64,000 nucleotides of DNA, from positions 1 to 64,000 of the forward strand of contig NZ_JASLGR010000061.1 of assembly GCF_030150155.1 (NCBI RefSeq), in the 5' to 3' direction. Positions within the stretch are counted from its first letter, which is position 1, and every line of letters begins with the position of its first letter. The notes under the pieces are model-generated. The model saw only the letters and a list, made by a program, of their open reading frames with translations. It did not search any database and was not told the origin of the DNA. A program made the position numbers and the translations under genes. This DNA comes from Nocardioides sp. (GTDB taxonomy: Bacteria; Actinomycetota; Actinomycetes; Propionibacteriales; Nocardioidaceae). This document shows, piece by piece, positions 51,323-60,314 of this stretch.

Positions 51323-52411
51323 GTGACCCTGATCGACATCGCGGACCTCGCCGACGGCCTCGGGGACCTGCTCCCCGAGGCCCGTCTGGCGGCCTCCCGC
51401 CGCAAGATCCATGCCCCGTTCGAGCTCGACGAGACGATGCGGTTCTACTCCCCGCAGACCAACCTCGCCGCCCTCACCCACCCACGGGTGGCGCAGTGGC
51501 TCGACTTCGTCACCGGCACCTGGACGCCCTCGCCCGTGGACCGCACGCACGCCCGGATCGGGCTGCTGATGCCGTGCTGCAAGCACAAGCCCTACGTCAC
51601 CTCCCGCGAGCACCGGGCGATCAACGCCGCGCTGCTGGCCGACGGGTGGCGCCCAGTGCGTGGCTTCGACGGGCCCACGGACCTGCTCGACGTGCTGGCC
51701 CCCGGCCAGAGCGCCGACCTGCTCTCGGTCGCACCGCTGGTGCGCGACGGCGTCGTGCTGGACCGGTTCGTGCTCAGCGAGCCGCTGGCCCTGGTGCCCT
51801 ACGAGCACTCGCTCTACCTCCCCGCGGCGCTCGGCGGCGGACCCTCACCCGCCGTCTCGTACGACGATCCCGGCCTGTTCGAGGCCCGCGGCACGTCGGT
51901 CTCCCCGGAGCGCTCGGACTTCACCGCGACCCGGCGCGCCGACGGCTCCTGGGCCTGGGGACCGGCCGAGCGTGACGCCTACGTGCGGATCCACAACGCG
52001 ATGTCGGGGGCACTCGCCGTCGCCTTGACCCGCCTCGGGCCGGCGTACGACGCCTTCTGCGGGTGGGTGTCGATGGGGCTCACCCATCGCAGCTTCCTGG
52101 CCTCGGCCGACCAGCGCCGCGCCGAGGGGCTGCCCAGCTCCAAGGTCGGGCTGAACGGTCCGATGGCCCTGATCGGGCTGCTCGACGAGGTGCCCGGCGC
52201 GGTCGAGGTGCTGCCGACCGGCGCCTGGACCACGGCCGCCAAGGCGGACCTGGCGGCGCGGCTGGGACGGGAGGGGCGCTCGACCGCGGCCCGCTCCGTC
52301 AACGCCGTCTTCGCCCGCGGGGACGGCCACGACACCCCGCTGGGGCTGCCCGAGCTGACCTCACGGCTGGCCGCGCACCTCGGTGGGATCGCCGATCGGC
52401 TGGGCCGATGA
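51323..52411 (+). CDS. ArcS-signature (DUF5591-like) protein in a bacterial catabolic operon
   Basis: 362 residues, soluble. Residues 84-97 read PCCKHKPYVTSREH, matching exactly the signature PC-X3-KPY-X2-S-X2-H known from archaeosine synthase ArcS, which acts on the nitrile of preQ0 in archaeal tRNA. A later segment (VLSEPLALVPYEHSLYLPAAL) parallels the S-P-L-x-x-V-P box of the same domain. No TGT catalytic or PUA domain is recognised. GTG 51323 has TAAGG upstream, 8 nt after the binding-protein stop; its own stop overlaps the aldehyde dehydrogenase ATG. A role on a free 7-deazapurine or another nitrile/amidine is a hypothesis. Confidence 0.72.
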   Translation: MTLIDIADLADGLGDLLPEARLAASRRKIHAPFELDETMRFYSPQTNLAALTHPRVAQWLDFVTGTWTPSPVDRTHARIGLLMPCCKHKPYVTSREHRAINAALLADGWRPVRGFDGPTDLLDVLAPGQSADLLSVAPLVRDGVVLDRFVLSEPLALVPYEHSLYLPAALGGGPSPAVSYDDPGLFEARGTSVSPERSDFTATRRADGSWAWGPAERDAYVRIHNAMSGALAVALTRLGPAYDAFCGWVSMGLTHRSFLASADQRRAEGLPSSKVGLNGPMALIGLLDEVPGAVEVLPTGAWTTAAKADLAARLGREGRSTAARSVNAVFARGDGHDTPLGLPELTSRLAAHLGGIADRLGR

Positions 52412-53838
52412 GCGTGCGTGCGATCAGCGTCATCACCGCCCCCGGCTCCGGCGAGCCGCTGGGCAGCATCGAGGCGCACAGCCTCGACGACGTCCCCACC
52501 CTGGTCGCCGCCGCCCGCGCTGCTGCCGGTGACTGGCGCGCCGCCGCCCCGTGGCAGCGCGCCACGCTGCTCGCCGACGCCGCCGACGAGCTCGACACCC
52601 GGGTGCACGACCTCGCCACCCTGCACGCCCGGGAGTCGGGCAAGATCCTGCCGCAGGCCCTGCACGAGATCCGCGGCGCGATCGGGCTGCTGCGGCGCAA
52701 CGCCGAGCTCGGCCGGACCGCGACCGCCGAGGTGGCACCGACCGGATCCCTCCCCGGTGGCGAGCGGGATCTAACCTTGGTCGAGCGCGTCCCGCTCGGT
52801 GTCGTGGTGGCCGTGATCCCCTTCAACTTCCCGGTCGAGCTGACCCTGGAGAAGGCCGCCGCGGCGATCGCGGTGGGCAACACCGCCATCGTGAAGCTGC
52901 CCCCGCAGAACCCGCTCACCACCGCAGCCGTGCTCGACGTCCTCGAACGTCACCTCCCGACCGGTGTGCTGACCCACCTGCACGCCGACACCGAGACCTC
53001 GGCGGCGCTGTGCGCTGCGGGCGGGGTCGACGCCGTCTCCCTGACCGGCTCGGTCGGGGCCGGGATCGCCGTGGCCCGCGCCACCGCTCCGGTGCTGCGT
53101 CGGCTGCACCTCGAGCTCGGTGGCAACGGTGCGGCGATCGTGCGCCCCGACGCCGACCTCGACCACGTCGTGAGTGAGACCCTGCGCGGACGGCTGCTGA
53201 TGAACGGCCAGGCCTGCGCGGCCACCAAGCGGGTGATCGCCCACCGCTCGATCGCCGCCGAGCTGACCGAACGCCTCGTCGCCGCACTCGCCGCCGTCGA
53301 GCCCACGGACCCGCTGGCCGAGGGCGCCCGGCTCGGCCCCCTGATCGACGCCGGTGCCGCGGCCCGGGTGGAGTCCCAGGTCCAGGCCGCGATCGGGGCC
53401 GGTGCCCGCCGGGCGCTCGGCGTACCACCCGACGGAGCCTGGTTCGCGCCGACGGTGCTGGCCGACGTCCCGCACCACGCAGCGGTGCTGCACGACGACG
53501 AGATCTTCGGGCCGGTCCTCCCGGTGACGGTGGTGGACTCCGACGCCGAGGCACTGTCCCTGGCCAACGCCACCTCGTTGCGGCTGACCGCCGCCGTCTT
53601 CAGCGCCGACCTCACCCGGGCCCTGGCGATGGCCGCCGACCTGGACTTCGGCGGCGTCGTGGTCAACGGCACCAACAACTACCGTCCCCCGATCGTGCCG
53701 TTCGGCGGGGTGGACCTGGCCGGAGCGGGCCGGGAGGGTCTCGGCTGGACCCTCGACGAGCTGACCCGCACCCGGTTCATCGCGTTGCGCGGAGTGCGGC
53801 CGGCTGGCGTGACGCCCATCGTCCAGCCACTCGGCTGA
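52408..53838 (+). CDS. NAD(P)-dependent aldehyde dehydrogenase
   Basis: 476 residues. Motifs: PFNFPVELTLEKAAAAIAVGNTAIVKLPPQNPLT for cofactor binding, general-base Glu in LELGGNGAA, nucleophile Cys in NGQACAATKR, and EIFGPVLPV near the end. It oxidises an aldehyde to an acid. Its place between the ArcS-like protein and an amidohydrolase implies an aldehyde intermediate in the same pathway. ATGA overlap with the upstream gene. Confidence 0.94.
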   Translation: MSVRAISVITAPGSGEPLGSIEAHSLDDVPTLVAAARAAAGDWRAAAPWQRATLLADAADELDTRVHDLATLHARESGKILPQALHEIRGAIGLLRRNAELGRTATAEVAPTGSLPGGERDLTLVERVPLGVVVAVIPFNFPVELTLEKAAAAIAVGNTAIVKLPPQNPLTTAAVLDVLERHLPTGVLTHLHADTETSAALCAAGGVDAVSLTGSVGAGIAVARATAPVLRRLHLELGGNGAAIVRPDADLDHVVSETLRGRLLMNGQACAATKRVIAHRSIAAELTERLVAALAAVEPTDPLAEGARLGPLIDAGAAARVESQVQAAIGAGARRALGVPPDGAWFAPTVLADVPHHAAVLHDDEIFGPVLPVTVVDSDAEALSLANATSLRLTAAVFSADLTRALAMAADLDFGGVVVNGTNNYRPPIVPFGGVDLAGAGREGLGWTLDELTRTRFIALRGVRPAGVTPIVQPLG

Positions 53839-53850
53839 GAAGGAGCAGTG

Positions 53851-55290
53851 ATGAGCGCTGCGGAGTTCCTGGTGCGTGGACGCTACGTCCTCACCATGGC
53901 AGGCCTACCGGTACCGGGGGAACGTGATCGCACCCCCGGCGTGCACCTCGACGGCGTCCTGGCCGAGGGTGCGGTCCATGTCCGCGACGGCGAGATCGTC
54001 GCGGTGGCGACGTACGACGGACTGCGGGCGGCCCACCCCGGCCTGCCGGTCCACGGCGATGGGCAGGGCGTCGTGCTGCCCGGCCTGATCTCCACCCACA
54101 CCCACCTCTCCGAGGCGCTGGCCACCGGGATGGGCTCGGAGCTCTCGCTCTTCGAGTGGGGCGAGCAGATCGTCGGGCCGCTCGGTGACGCCCTGAACGC
54201 CGAGATCGCCGCCGAGGGCACCGCGATGCGGGCCGTGGAGATGCTGACCAGCGGGATCACCACCGTCAACGACATGTTCTGTCACGGTGCCCTCGGGTCG
54301 CGGGCGTCGGTCGGCGTGGTCGACGGCCTGACCCGGGCGGGGATGCGAGGCGTGGTGTCGTTCGGGGCCGAGGACCTGCCGCTGGTCGAGGCCGGGGCGT
54401 CCCAGCTCGCGGTGATCGACGACGTGATGGCCGAACAGGCAGCCCTGCGCGACGCAGCGGCGGCGAACCCGCTGCTGACCTACCGGTACGGCGTCGGCAC
54501 CCTGCTCGGCCAGTCCGACGCACTCCTGGCCGCGGGGGTGGAGTGGTGCCGCAGCGGCGGCCACGGCGTACACACCCATCTGGCCGAGGTGCGCGAGGAG
54601 CTCACCGCTGCCACCCACCGGTGGGGGCACCGCACCGTGGAGCACGCCCGCCGGATCGGTCTCTTCGAGCGGCCGCTGATCGCCGGTCACGGGGTCTGGC
54701 TCAACGCCTCCGAGATCGCGATGCTCGCCCGTGAGGACGTGGCGATCGCGCACAACCCGGTTGCGAACATGATCCTGGCCTCCGGGGTCTGCCCGGTGCC
54801 GGCCCTGCGCGGCGCCGGGATCGCGGTCGGGATCGGCACCGACGGCGCCGCCTCCAACGACTCCCAGGACATGCTCCAGGCGATCAAGACGGCCGCCCTG
54901 CTGCAGAAGGTGCACACCCTGGACGCCCAGGTGATCGACGCCCTGGACGTGCTCACGATGGCGACGATCGACGGGGCCCGCGCCCTCGGGCTCGACCACC
55001 TGGTCGGGTCCCTGGAGCCGGGCAAGCGCGCCGACCTGGTGCTGCTGCAGGACACCGTCGACGTCGCGGTGCTGCACGACCCGATCAGCCAGCTGGTCTA
55101 CGGCGCCTCCCCGCGCTCGGTGCGCGACGTCTGGGTCGACGGCCACCAGGTGGTCGCCGACCACACCTGCACCTCCATCGACGAGCGGGCGCAGATCGCC
55201 CGCTGCCGGCCGCTGATGGCCGACGTCGCCCGCCGTTCCGGCCTGATCCAGGCCGGCCATTCGATCCTGACCGAGCGAGGAGCACGATGA
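53851..55290 (+). CDS. amidohydrolase/deaminase (TrzN/SAH-deaminase-like)
   Basis: 479 residues. A metal-dependent amidohydrolase of the ATZ/TRZ group: metal-binding STHTHLSEAL (HxH), GVHTHLAEVREE, IAGHGVWL and IGTDGAASNDSQDML with the catalytic Asp. Members deaminate or dehalogenate purines, triazines and S-adenosylhomocysteine. The substrate is unknown but a ring amine is plausible. ATG 53851 is chosen because GGAG lies 5 nt upstream; GTG 53848 would be too close. The stop overlaps the next ATG. Confidence 0.92.
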   Translation: MSAAEFLVRGRYVLTMAGLPVPGERDRTPGVHLDGVLAEGAVHVRDGEIVAVATYDGLRAAHPGLPVHGDGQGVVLPGLISTHTHLSEALATGMGSELSLFEWGEQIVGPLGDALNAEIAAEGTAMRAVEMLTSGITTVNDMFCHGALGSRASVGVVDGLTRAGMRGVVSFGAEDLPLVEAGASQLAVIDDVMAEQAALRDAAAANPLLTYRYGVGTLLGQSDALLAAGVEWCRSGGHGVHTHLAEVREELTAATHRWGHRTVEHARRIGLFERPLIAGHGVWLNASEIAMLAREDVAIAHNPVANMILASGVCPVPALRGAGIAVGIGTDGAASNDSQDMLQAIKTAALLQKVHTLDAQVIDALDVLTMATIDGARALGLDHLVGSLEPGKRADLVLLQDTVDVAVLHDPISQLVYGASPRSVRDVWVDGHQVVADHTCTSIDERAQIARCRPLMADVARRSGLIQAGHSILTERGAR

Positions 55291-57002
55291 GCAGCACCAC
55301 CCCCGCGAAGGGCTCCGCCCTCGTCATCGGCGCCGGCCACAACGGCCTGGTCGCCGCGCTGCGCCTGGCCCGGGCCGGCTGGGCCGTCACCGTGCTGGAG
55401 CAGGGCTCCGAGCCGGGCGGCTGTGTCTGGACCCAGACCCACTCCTCCGGGGTGCTGGTCGAGCGCGGTGCCTGGGAGCACGGCGGGATCTACCCGATGA
55501 CGCAGGAGCTGGGCCTCGACATCGACTACCGCGAGCACCCGGTCGCCGCCGGCTTCCACTTCGGCGACGGCACCCAGCGCTGCTTCTGGGCCGACCTGGA
55601 GGCCACCGTGCCGCAGCTGGGCGCCGACGCACCGGCGTACCGCCGTCTGGTGGCGCTGGCCGACACCCTCTTCGGGATGCTCGGCACGTTCGAGACGCCG
55701 CCGACCCTGACCCAGGTGGCGGCGGCGATGGCGGCGGTCCCCGGCGGCGACGACCTGTTCCGACTGATGATCCAGTCCGCGGAGACGGTGATCGACGCGA
55801 CCTTGACCGACCCCTACACGCGGGCCGCGCTGGCACTGCAGGCTTCCCACGCCCAGGTCCCGGCCTGGTCGCCGGGCACCGGGCTGTTCGCCTTCATGAT
55901 GCCGTTGGCCCACGGCGGCACCTCGGTCCGTCCGGTCGGCGGCTCGGCCGCCCTGACCCGGGCTCTGGTCGCTGCTCTGGAGGCCGCCGGCGGCCGGGTG
56001 CTCACCGGTGCCGAGGTGGTCGGGCTCGCCTCGACCGCCACGGTGCCGCCCGCCCCGGGGCTGCCCGCCGCGGGCGGAGCCGGAGCCTCCGCCGGCCGGG
56101 CGTCGACCAAGAAGGGCGCGTACGGCGGCTCGGTGTCGTCCGGGACCGGCGCGGTGATGGGCACGAGCGGCCCGTCGTGGACCGGTGGCGGCGAGGTGCG
56201 ACTGGCCGACGGCCGGGTGCTGGCCGCCGATGCGGTGATCTCGACGATCGGGGTGCCCCGCACCCTGGGGGTGCTGGCCGACGAGGCACCCACGCTGCGG
56301 GAGGCCGGGGCGAGTCTGCACAGCGGTCAGTTCAACGTCGCGGAGCTGACCGTCACGATCGTGCACGCCGCTCCGGTCGCGCTGCCGTGGCAGGACACGG
56401 ACTCGATCTGGTACGCGGCTGCCGCGCCCGACGACGTACGCCAGAACTTCGCCGAGGTGATCGCCGGTCAGGTGCCGTCCTCCCCGTGGTCGATGGTCGG
56501 CACGGTGGCACAGCCCGAGGGTGTCAGCGGCGGCGCGACCTGGCTGTCGGGGATCGTTCCCCTGGTGCCGGCCGACGGCCCGTGGACCGCCGAGCGCGAG
56601 CGCGAGGTCGGGGAATGGCTGATCGACCACGTCTCGTCCGTGATCGGGGTGGACCTGCGCGCCGGCCTGGTCGATGTGATCGTCTCGGGCCCGTTGACCT
56701 GGGCCCGCCGGATCGGGGGCGACGGCTCCCCCAACCACCTCGACAACACCCTCGACCAGCTGCTCGGCTGGCGCACCCCCGGCCACGCCGACCAGCGCAC
56801 CGAGCTGCCGTGGCTCTTCCTGGCCGGGGCCGGGCAGAACCCCGGCGGAGGTCTCACCGGTGCCTCCGGCACGGCCGCCGCGGCGGCCGTGACCACCCCG
56901 GTCGGTGCCTCCGGCCGGTGGACGCAGCGGCTCGGTGCCGAGGCACGCGGCCTGCGACAAGGACTCAAGGCCTACGTGGCGATGCGAAAGGGACTCCAGT
57001 GA
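55287..57002 (+). CDS. FAD-dependent oxidoreductase, phytoene-desaturase/PYROXD2-like
   Basis: 571 residues. FAD-binding GxGxxG is VIGAGHNGLVAALRLARAGWAVTVLEQGSEPGG, and the C-terminal FAD motif is FLAGAGQNPGGGLTGASG. Between residues ~235 and ~300 lies a Gly/Ala/Ser-rich insertion of low complexity. The type of fold fits desaturation or amine oxidation of a small molecule. Cytoplasmic. The stop overlaps the methyltransferase GTG. Confidence 0.9.
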   Translation: MSSTTPAKGSALVIGAGHNGLVAALRLARAGWAVTVLEQGSEPGGCVWTQTHSSGVLVERGAWEHGGIYPMTQELGLDIDYREHPVAAGFHFGDGTQRCFWADLEATVPQLGADAPAYRRLVALADTLFGMLGTFETPPTLTQVAAAMAAVPGGDDLFRLMIQSAETVIDATLTDPYTRAALALQASHAQVPAWSPGTGLFAFMMPLAHGGTSVRPVGGSAALTRALVAALEAAGGRVLTGAEVVGLASTATVPPAPGLPAAGGAGASAGRASTKKGAYGGSVSSGTGAVMGTSGPSWTGGGEVRLADGRVLAADAVISTIGVPRTLGVLADEAPTLREAGASLHSGQFNVAELTVTIVHAAPVALPWQDTDSIWYAAAAPDDVRQNFAEVIAGQVPSSPWSMVGTVAQPEGVSGGATWLSGIVPLVPADGPWTAEREREVGEWLIDHVSSVIGVDLRAGLVDVIVSGPLTWARRIGGDGSPNHLDNTLDQLLGWRTPGHADQRTELPWLFLAGAGQNPGGGLTGASGTAAAAAVTTPVGASGRWTQRLGAEARGLRQGLKAYVAMRKGLQ

Positions 57003-58030
57003 CCGACCCGACCCCCGACCTCGGCGTCTACGCCGTGATCGACCTGATGACCGGCTACCAGCAGGCGGCGCTGCTCACCGCGGCCGCGCGGGTGGGCGTC
57101 TTCGACGCACTCCTGGCCGGGCCGCTGAGTGCGGCCGAGGTCACCGCGACCCTGGGGACCGATCCGGCGACCACGCTGGCGCTGCTCGACTCCCTGGCCG
57201 GACTCGGGCTGCTGGGGGCCGACGGCGCGGCGTCCGAGCGGCGCTACGCCACCACCCCGTCGGCGACCCGTCTGGCCAGCGGCGGGGACCTCCGCCTGGT
57301 CGCGGAGAAGGAGGCCTTCTTCGCCGGGGTGTGGCAGTCCTTGGAGACGACGGTCCGGACCGGGGAACGCCAGATCGCCTCGTGGCGCTCCCGCCTGGCC
57401 GGCGATCCCGCGCAGAGCCTGAACTTCCTCCGGGCGCTGGTGGTGCTGGGCCGCGAGACCGGCCCCGACCTGACCCGGCTCCCGGGGATCCGGACCGGCG
57501 CCAGGGTGGCCGATCTGGGCGGCGGTCTGGGTGCCTACGCGGTGCCGCTGGCGAGCGCCGGGGCCGACGTCACCCTGGTCGACCTGCCCCAGGTCTGCGC
57601 CTGGGCCGAGGCCGAGCTCGCCGACCTCGACGCCGCGGTGCGGGACCGGATCACCCTGGCGCCGGTGGATCTGGCTGAGGCCGGGGCGGCGGAGGTGCTG
57701 GGCGAGGACGGGTTCGACGTCGTCCTGCTCTCCCACCTGATGCACGAGGGCGACGATGCCGAGGCCGCTGCCCTGCTGGAGGTGGCCACGGCGATCGTGA
57801 GGCCCGGTGGCACCGTGGTCGTCTTCGAGCTGCCCGGCGATCCGGCTCCGGGGGTGGGCACGATGGCCGCCTTCGGCCCGATGTTCGACCTGATGATGCG
57901 GATCGAGACCGGCTCTCGGGCGCGGCGCTTCGCCGAGTTCGAGGCGCTGCTCGCCGGGGCTGGCCTGGTCGACGTACGTCGGCTGGAGTTCGCTCTTCCC
58001 GCCGGTGTCGTCGCAGGCACCCGCCCCTGA
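56999..58030 (+). CDS. SAM-dependent O-methyltransferase-like protein
   Basis: 343 residues. N-terminal winged-helix dimerisation domain (residues ~1-90, TGYQQAALLTAAARVGVFDALLAGPLSAAEVTATLG) and a class I methyltransferase fold with SAM-binding VADLGGGLGAYAVPLASAGADVTLVDLPQ. This is the plant-COMT/hydroxyneurosporene type arrangement. It methylates a hydroxyl or amine. GTG 56999 overlaps the preceding stop (GTGA). Last gene of the operon that starts at 48395. Confidence 0.9.
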   Translation: MTDPTPDLGVYAVIDLMTGYQQAALLTAAARVGVFDALLAGPLSAAEVTATLGTDPATTLALLDSLAGLGLLGADGAASERRYATTPSATRLASGGDLRLVAEKEAFFAGVWQSLETTVRTGERQIASWRSRLAGDPAQSLNFLRALVVLGRETGPDLTRLPGIRTGARVADLGGGLGAYAVPLASAGADVTLVDLPQVCAWAEAELADLDAAVRDRITLAPVDLAEAGAAEVLGEDGFDVVLLSHLMHEGDDAEAAALLEVATAIVRPGGTVVVFELPGDPAPGVGTMAAFGPMFDLMMRIETGSRARRFAEFEALLAGAGLVDVRRLEFALPAGVVAGTRP

Positions 58031-58058
58031 GCCGCCCCGGACTCCCCCCTCCACGAAG

Positions 58059-58067
58059 TTATCCACA
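58059..58067 (+). other. single consensus DnaA box
   Basis: TTATCCACA, exact consensus, in the 174 nt between the methyltransferase and antitoxin genes. No second box is seen nearby, so this is not an origin. The following ~80 nt hold no gene, ending in GGAAGGA and an in-frame ATG (58148). Confidence 0.5.
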
Positions 58068-58175
58068 GATCGGAGAAACCCCCTAGCGCCGGCTCCTCCG
58101 AGCAGGGACGGTGGACCCCACTCACCCACCTCTCTGGAAGGACTCCCATGACCGCCGCAGCAGCATTTCCACCAG

Positions 58176-58198
58176 TAGCGCTAAATCAGCGCTATCCT
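58176..58198 (+). promoter_or_regulatory. operator palindrome and -10 of VapBC-type module
   Basis: TAGCGCT-AAATC-AGCGCTA (58176-58194) is a perfect inverted repeat overlapping TATCCT (58193-58198), which ends 6 nt before ATG 58205. It is the expected autoregulatory site. Confidence 0.7.
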
Positions 58199-58204
58199 AG
58201 GGCT

Positions 58205-58435
58205 ATGGCCACCATTCAGATCCGCAACGTCGATGACGCGACCTACACCGTTCTGCGCCGCCGCGCGGAGAAGTCCGGGCGCTCCCTTCAGGAATACCTG
58301 CGGCTCAGGCTCGCGGAGCTGGCGCGGCCGACCTTCGACGAGGTCGTCGGCGCCGCTCGCGCGGGCCAGACCTTCGACGACGCTCCGACGACGGAGCAGA
58401 TCGTCCAGGTCATCCGCGAGGGCCGGGACGACTGA
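58205..58435 (+). CDS. antitoxin, FitA/VapB-type ribbon-helix-helix
   Basis: 76 residues. The N-terminus ATIQIRNVDDATYTVLRRRAEKSGRSLQEYLRLRLAEL is a ribbon-helix-helix DNA-binding fold; the acidic C-terminus would wrap the toxin. It neutralises the PIN toxin 3 nt downstream and represses its own promoter. An upstream in-frame ATG at 58148 has a good Shine-Dalgarno (GGAAGGA) and would add 19 residues, reading through the operator. Confidence 0.88.
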   Translation: MATIQIRNVDDATYTVLRRRAEKSGRSLQEYLRLRLAELARPTFDEVVGAARAGQTFDDAPTTEQIVQVIREGRDD

Positions 58436-58438
58436 GCG

Positions 58439-58831
58439 ATGCTGGTCGTCGACGCCTCCGCCATCGTCGATCTCCTCGTCGGCCGACAGCAGGTCAGCGA
58501 CCTGCTGCGCAGCCACCTGGCCGACGCCGTCGCCCTCTGCCCGGAGTTGATGGACGTGGAGGTCACGCAGGCGCTCCGGCGCCTCCATCGCAGCGGCCAC
58601 CTCAGCCGCGAGGGAGCCGAGCGCGCCCTGGGACAGCTCGGCCGACTGCCGGTCGAGCGGATCCCCCACCACGCCCTGCTGCCTCGGGTGTGGGAGCTGC
58701 GCGACACCCTCTCGGCCTACGACGCGACCTACGTCGCCCTCGCCGAGACGGCCGGGGCGGCCCTGCTCACCGGCGACCAGCGGCTGAGCGAGGCACCGGG
58801 TCTGCGGTGCACGGTGGAGCTGGTCGCCTGA
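58439..58831 (+). CDS. PIN-domain toxin, VapC-type ribonuclease
   Basis: 130 residues. Acidic metal-binding residues are in place: Asp5 (VVDASAIVDLL), Glu41 (MDVEVTQAL), Asp95 (YDATYVALAE) and Asp113 (LLTGDQRL). Such enzymes cut tRNA or rRNA when freed from the antitoxin. It pairs with the upstream RHH antitoxin. The module sits exactly between the ends of two convergent catabolic operons. Confidence 0.92.
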   Translation: MLVVDASAIVDLLVGRQQVSDLLRSHLADAVALCPELMDVEVTQALRRLHRSGHLSREGAERALGQLGRLPVERIPHHALLPRVWELRDTLSAYDATYVALAETAGAALLTGDQRLSEAPGLRCTVELVA

Positions 58832-58865
58832 CCTTCAGGCGACTCCGTCAGCGGTCAGGAGTCGA

Positions 58866-60314
58866 TCAGAGCAGGTGCCGCGGCTCCCACTCCCGCGCCC
58901 GCTCGGCAGCCAGGGCCGCACGAGCCTCGCCGACCTGGGTCCGCCCGGTCGCCACTCCCCCGGCGACGGTGGCCCGCCACTGCTCAGCCAGGGTCCGGAA
59001 GCGGCCCTCGATCGCGGCCAGGTCCAGGCCGGGAAAGGTCCGGTCCTGGTAGACGAACCGGCCACCGACCATGACGTCGGTGACATCGCCCGAGCGGGCT
59101 GCGGTGAGCACCTGGTTGGCCAGGTCGTTGGCCGGCAGGAACGCCCGGGCGCGCAGGTCGAGGAACGTCAGGTCGGCGCGGTAGCCCGCCTGGATCCTGC
59201 CGACGTCGTCCCAGCCACAGGCAGCGGCCCCGCCCTCCGTCGCCGCCGTCAAGGTCTCCTCGACGCTCAGCCAGTCCGCGGCCGGCTGCACGAACGCCCG
59301 CGACATCAGGGAGGTCAGGCGGACCGCGTCGAGCATGTCCAGCAGGTCGGCGGAGTTCGCCCCGTCGGTCCCGATCCCGATCCGTACGCCGGCACGGAGC
59401 AGCCCACGGACGTCGGCGACCCCGGACCCGAGCCGAAGATTGGAGCCCGGCACCGTCACCACGACCACCCCGGCCCCGGCCAGCGCGTCCCGGCTCTCCG
59501 CCGAGAGCCAGATCCCGTGGGCGGCGGTGAGCCGCGGGCTCAGCACGCCGAGCCGGGCCAGCTCGGAGACGATCGGGTGACCGAACCGCTCCTCCCCCGC
59601 CAGCGCCTGGACCTTCGACTCGGCCAGGTGCAGGTGGATCCGCAGGCCGTGCTCGACGGCGAGGGACTGCAGGCCCCAGATCAGCTCGGCCGAGCAGTGC
59701 GCGGGGATCGTCGGCGCGACCGCGGGTCCGACGCCGGCCAGGGCCGGGAAGCCCTCGACGTAGGTGCGGGTGCGGGCCACGATCTCCTCGGCGTCCAGGC
59801 CGGAGACGGGCACGCCGCAGCACTCCCCGATCACCGGCACCGCCTCGTGCACCGACCGGTCAGCGACCATCGGGGCGATCACGGTCCGCAGTCCGACCGA
59901 GGCGTAGCCGCGCGCGGCCGCCCACAGACCCTCGGGCTCGGGTCCGCCGGTCTGGCCGAGCAGGTCGAACGCCCCGGTGGCGCCGCTGGCGACCATCTCG
60001 GTGGCGGCGATGATCGCCGACAGCTCGCTGAGCTCCGCCGGTCGCGGACCCGCCATCCAGGCAGCGCCGAGCAGGGAGTCCTCCAACGTCGCCTGCCGCA
60101 GCACGCCCCGCACCGGCAGGGTGTGGGAGTGGGTGTGGCCGTTGACCAGGCCGGGCATGATCAGCCGGTCGGTGACGTCGAGCGTCGCCTCACCGGCCAG
60201 TGTCCCGGGTGCCCCGAGCGCGGCGATCCGGCCCTCGGCGACCTGCACGTCCAGCGGCGTCGGGACCCAGTCGGGACCGGTGAGCACGACGCCGCCACGC
60301 AGCAGGAGATTCAT
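58866..60314 (-). CDS. amidohydrolase/deaminase (guanine-deaminase/TrzN-like)
   Basis: 482 residues. Second metal-dependent amidohydrolase in the cluster: VNGHTHSHTLPVRG (metal HxH), RIHLHLAESKVQAL, TAAHGIWLSA and IGTDGANSADLLDML. Related to the one at 53851 but diverged. ATG 60314 is chosen because it overlaps the preceding stop (ATGA). Last gene of the minus-strand operon. Substrate unknown; guanine- or 8-oxoguanine-type deamination is typical for the family. Confidence 0.9.
   Translation of the reverse strand: MNLLLRGGVVLTGPDWVPTPLDVQVAEGRIAALGAPGTLAGEATLDVTDRLIMPGLVNGHTHSHTLPVRGVLRQATLEDSLLGAAWMAGPRPAELSELSAIIAATEMVASGATGAFDLLGQTGGPEPEGLWAAARGYASVGLRTVIAPMVADRSVHEAVPVIGECCGVPVSGLDAEEIVARTRTYVEGFPALAGVGPAVAPTIPAHCSAELIWGLQSLAVEHGLRIHLHLAESKVQALAGEERFGHPIVSELARLGVLSPRLTAAHGIWLSAESRDALAGAGVVVVTVPGSNLRLGSGVADVRGLLRAGVRIGIGTDGANSADLLDMLDAVRLTSLMSRAFVQPAADWLSVEETLTAATEGGAAACGWDDVGRIQAGYRADLTFLDLRARAFLPANDLANQVLTAARSGDVTDVMVGGRFVYQDRTFPGLDLAAIEGRFRTLAEQWRATVAGGVATGRTQVGEARAALAAERAREWEPRHLL

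Noticed and set aside
58059..58067. Replication origin
   Set aside because: Only one DnaA box, no AT-rich unwinding stretch and no dnaA/dnaN/gyrB genes nearby.
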